From: an uncultured Desulfobacteraceae bacterium
GTDB lineage: Bacteria; Desulfobacterota; Desulfobacteria; Desulfobacterales; Desulfatirhabdiaceae
Direction: 5' to 3'
Assembly (NCBI GenBank): GCA_903953895.1
Contig: CAJBLH010000217.1
Coordinates: forward strand, 62,001 to 126,000
Length of the DNA: 64,000 bases
The translations under genes and the position numbers were made by a program. Shown piece by piece: positions 63,145 through 64,000 of this stretch (position 1 is the first letter of the stretch; every line of letters starts with the position of its first letter). Under the pieces are notes generated by a model. That model was not told where the DNA came from. It worked only from the letters and a program-made list of their open reading frames with translations, and did not search any database.

Positions 63145-64000
63145 ATGTTTACACACATGAAGCTTGCAACAAAAGCGCTTTCCGGTTTTATCCTGATCGC
63201 TCTCATTGCCTGCGTGATCGGCGGCGTAGGCATCGTCAAAATCAAGCAGATCGATGATGCGGACACGATGCTGTATGAAAAAGTAACCGTACCACTTGGG
63301 GAATTGTCGGATATTTCCGCTTCTTTTCAGAGAATCCGGGTCAATTCCCGAGATTTGGTCGCCGCCAAAACCAAAGAAGAGCGTGCGGGATTCGAAACAA
63401 GAATCAAGGAACTCAGAGCGCAGACCGCAGAACTATCCAAAAAATTTGAAAAAACCATTTTAACGGATGAAGGGCGAAGAGTTTTTGAAGAATTTAAAAA
63501 AGCAAGGGAAAACTATGGCGCTCAACTGGATAAAATCATCTTGCTGGCCAATCAGGATAAAAACGAGGAGGCGACGGCTGTTCTGAAAGGTGATGCCAAC
63601 AAAGCATCCCGTGATGAACAGAACCTTATCGACAAGTTGATGGACCTTAAACTCGAACAGGCGAAAAAGACATCGGAAAATAATACCGCAATCGCCAATT
63701 CGGCGACATATTTAATGATGACATTTATGGCTGTCGGTTTTCTGCTGGCCATCATCATCGGTGTGATGATTTCCCAGATCATCAAAAAAATCATCACCAC
63801 CATGCTGGCGGAAATCAAGAATCTGGTGGATGCCGCAGTCGGCGGCAAGCTGGCAACGCGTGCCGATGCGGATAAGATCAACTTTGAATTCAGGGGTATC
63901 GCCATCGGCATGAACGAAACACTCGATGCCGTCATCGGCCCCTTGAACGTGGCCGCCGAATATGTGGACCGGATTTCTAAAGGAGACATCCCGCCCAAAA
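63145..64000 (+). CDS. Methyl-accepting chemotaxis protein (3' end outside window)
   Basis: The frame is open to the window end (285 codons visible). AGGAGGAAAAGAGT precedes the ATG. TM1 is at about 10-32 and the periplasmic four-helix-bundle sensor runs to about 190. TM2 (MMTFMAVGFLLAIIIGVMIS) is at about 191-210, and HAMP-type sequence follows (EYVDRISKGDIPPK). The signalling domain lies beyond 64000. It probably belongs to the same chemosensory locus. Confidence 0.85.
   Translation, partial: MFTHMKLATKALSGFILIALIACVIGGVGIVKIKQIDDADTMLYEKVTVPLGELSDISASFQRIRVNSRDLVAAKTKEERAGFETRIKELRAQTAELSKKFEKTILTDEGRRVFEEFKKARENYGAQLDKIILLANQDKNEEATAVLKGDANKASRDEQNLIDKLMDLKLEQAKKTSENNTAIANSATYLMMTFMAVGFLLAIIIGVMISQIIKKIITTMLAEIKNLVDAAVGGKLATRADADKINFEFRGIAIGMNETLDAVIGPLNVAAEYVDRISKGDIPPK

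Overview
The window looks like about 64 kb of chromosome from a motile, strictly anaerobic Desulfobacterota bacterium, probably a Desulfobacterales-type sulfate reducer. This is an inference. It rests on the combination of a nickel CO dehydrogenase (CooS), formate-tetrahydrofolate ligase, acyl-CoA catabolic genes, a PAS/sigma-54 activator, many sensory proteins and a large chemotaxis locus with tandem methyl-accepting receptors. I saw no rRNA, tRNA, CRISPR array, transposase or integrase. Coding density is high and both strands are used.

Layout. 1-718: 3' part of an RNase D gene. 927-6239: complete livJHMGF branched-chain amino acid ABC transporter operon, followed by a DUF29 remnant. 6585-11152 (minus): a small CBM48 glycogen-binding protein overlapping a two-domain glycogen debranching enzyme. 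11451-17018: PAS/sigma-54 activator, convergent cooS, then fhs (Wood-Ljungdahl C1 enzymes). cooS has a good sigma-70 promoter with a Fur-box-like site just downstream of its -10. 17148-23116: B12-type radical SAM protein, then minus-strand genes for a response regulator, agmatinase and pyruvoyl arginine decarboxylase (arginine to putrescine), a conserved unknown and a MetH-like homocysteine methyltransferase. 23335-26304: a periplasmic binding lipoprotein directly coupled to a histidine kinase. 26496-29806: HMG-CoA-lyase-like enzyme, enoyl-CoA hydratase and acyl-CoA dehydrogenase behind a TetR-type palindromic operator. 29989-34197: uvrC, lysine 2,3-aminomutase, malate dehydrogenase.

34666-47370 is a patchwork: AAA/DUF4143 ATPase, HrpB helicase, alpha/beta hydrolase, a frameshifted pseudogene, flavin reductase, secreted GH26 hydrolase, small membrane protein, EamA exporter, mntH plus a universal stress protein, and short secreted or remnant ORFs. 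Dispersed short repeats occur here and nearby. 47371-52117 (minus): a two-gene unit (degenerate HATPase-like/GNAT-like protein plus HisC-like aminotransferase) and a secreted subtilase.

52629-64000: chemosensory locus on the plus strand. In order: periplasmic Cache protein, two MCPs, a soluble receptor-like protein with a CheZ-like motif, STAS protein, CheY, CheA, metallo-beta-lactamase-fold protein, CheR catalytic domain, and a third MCP cut by the window end. No cheW or cheB is visible. Notable here are a tandem MshEN-like repeat inside CheA (a motif that binds c-di-GMP in type II secretion/MshE ATPases), an MBL enzyme in a receptor operon, and a soluble receptor-like protein whose hairpin has lost key residues. 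I consider this locus the most promising candidate for unusual biology in the window. Start codons were chosen by Shine-Dalgarno match, and several genes appear to use TTG or GTG.
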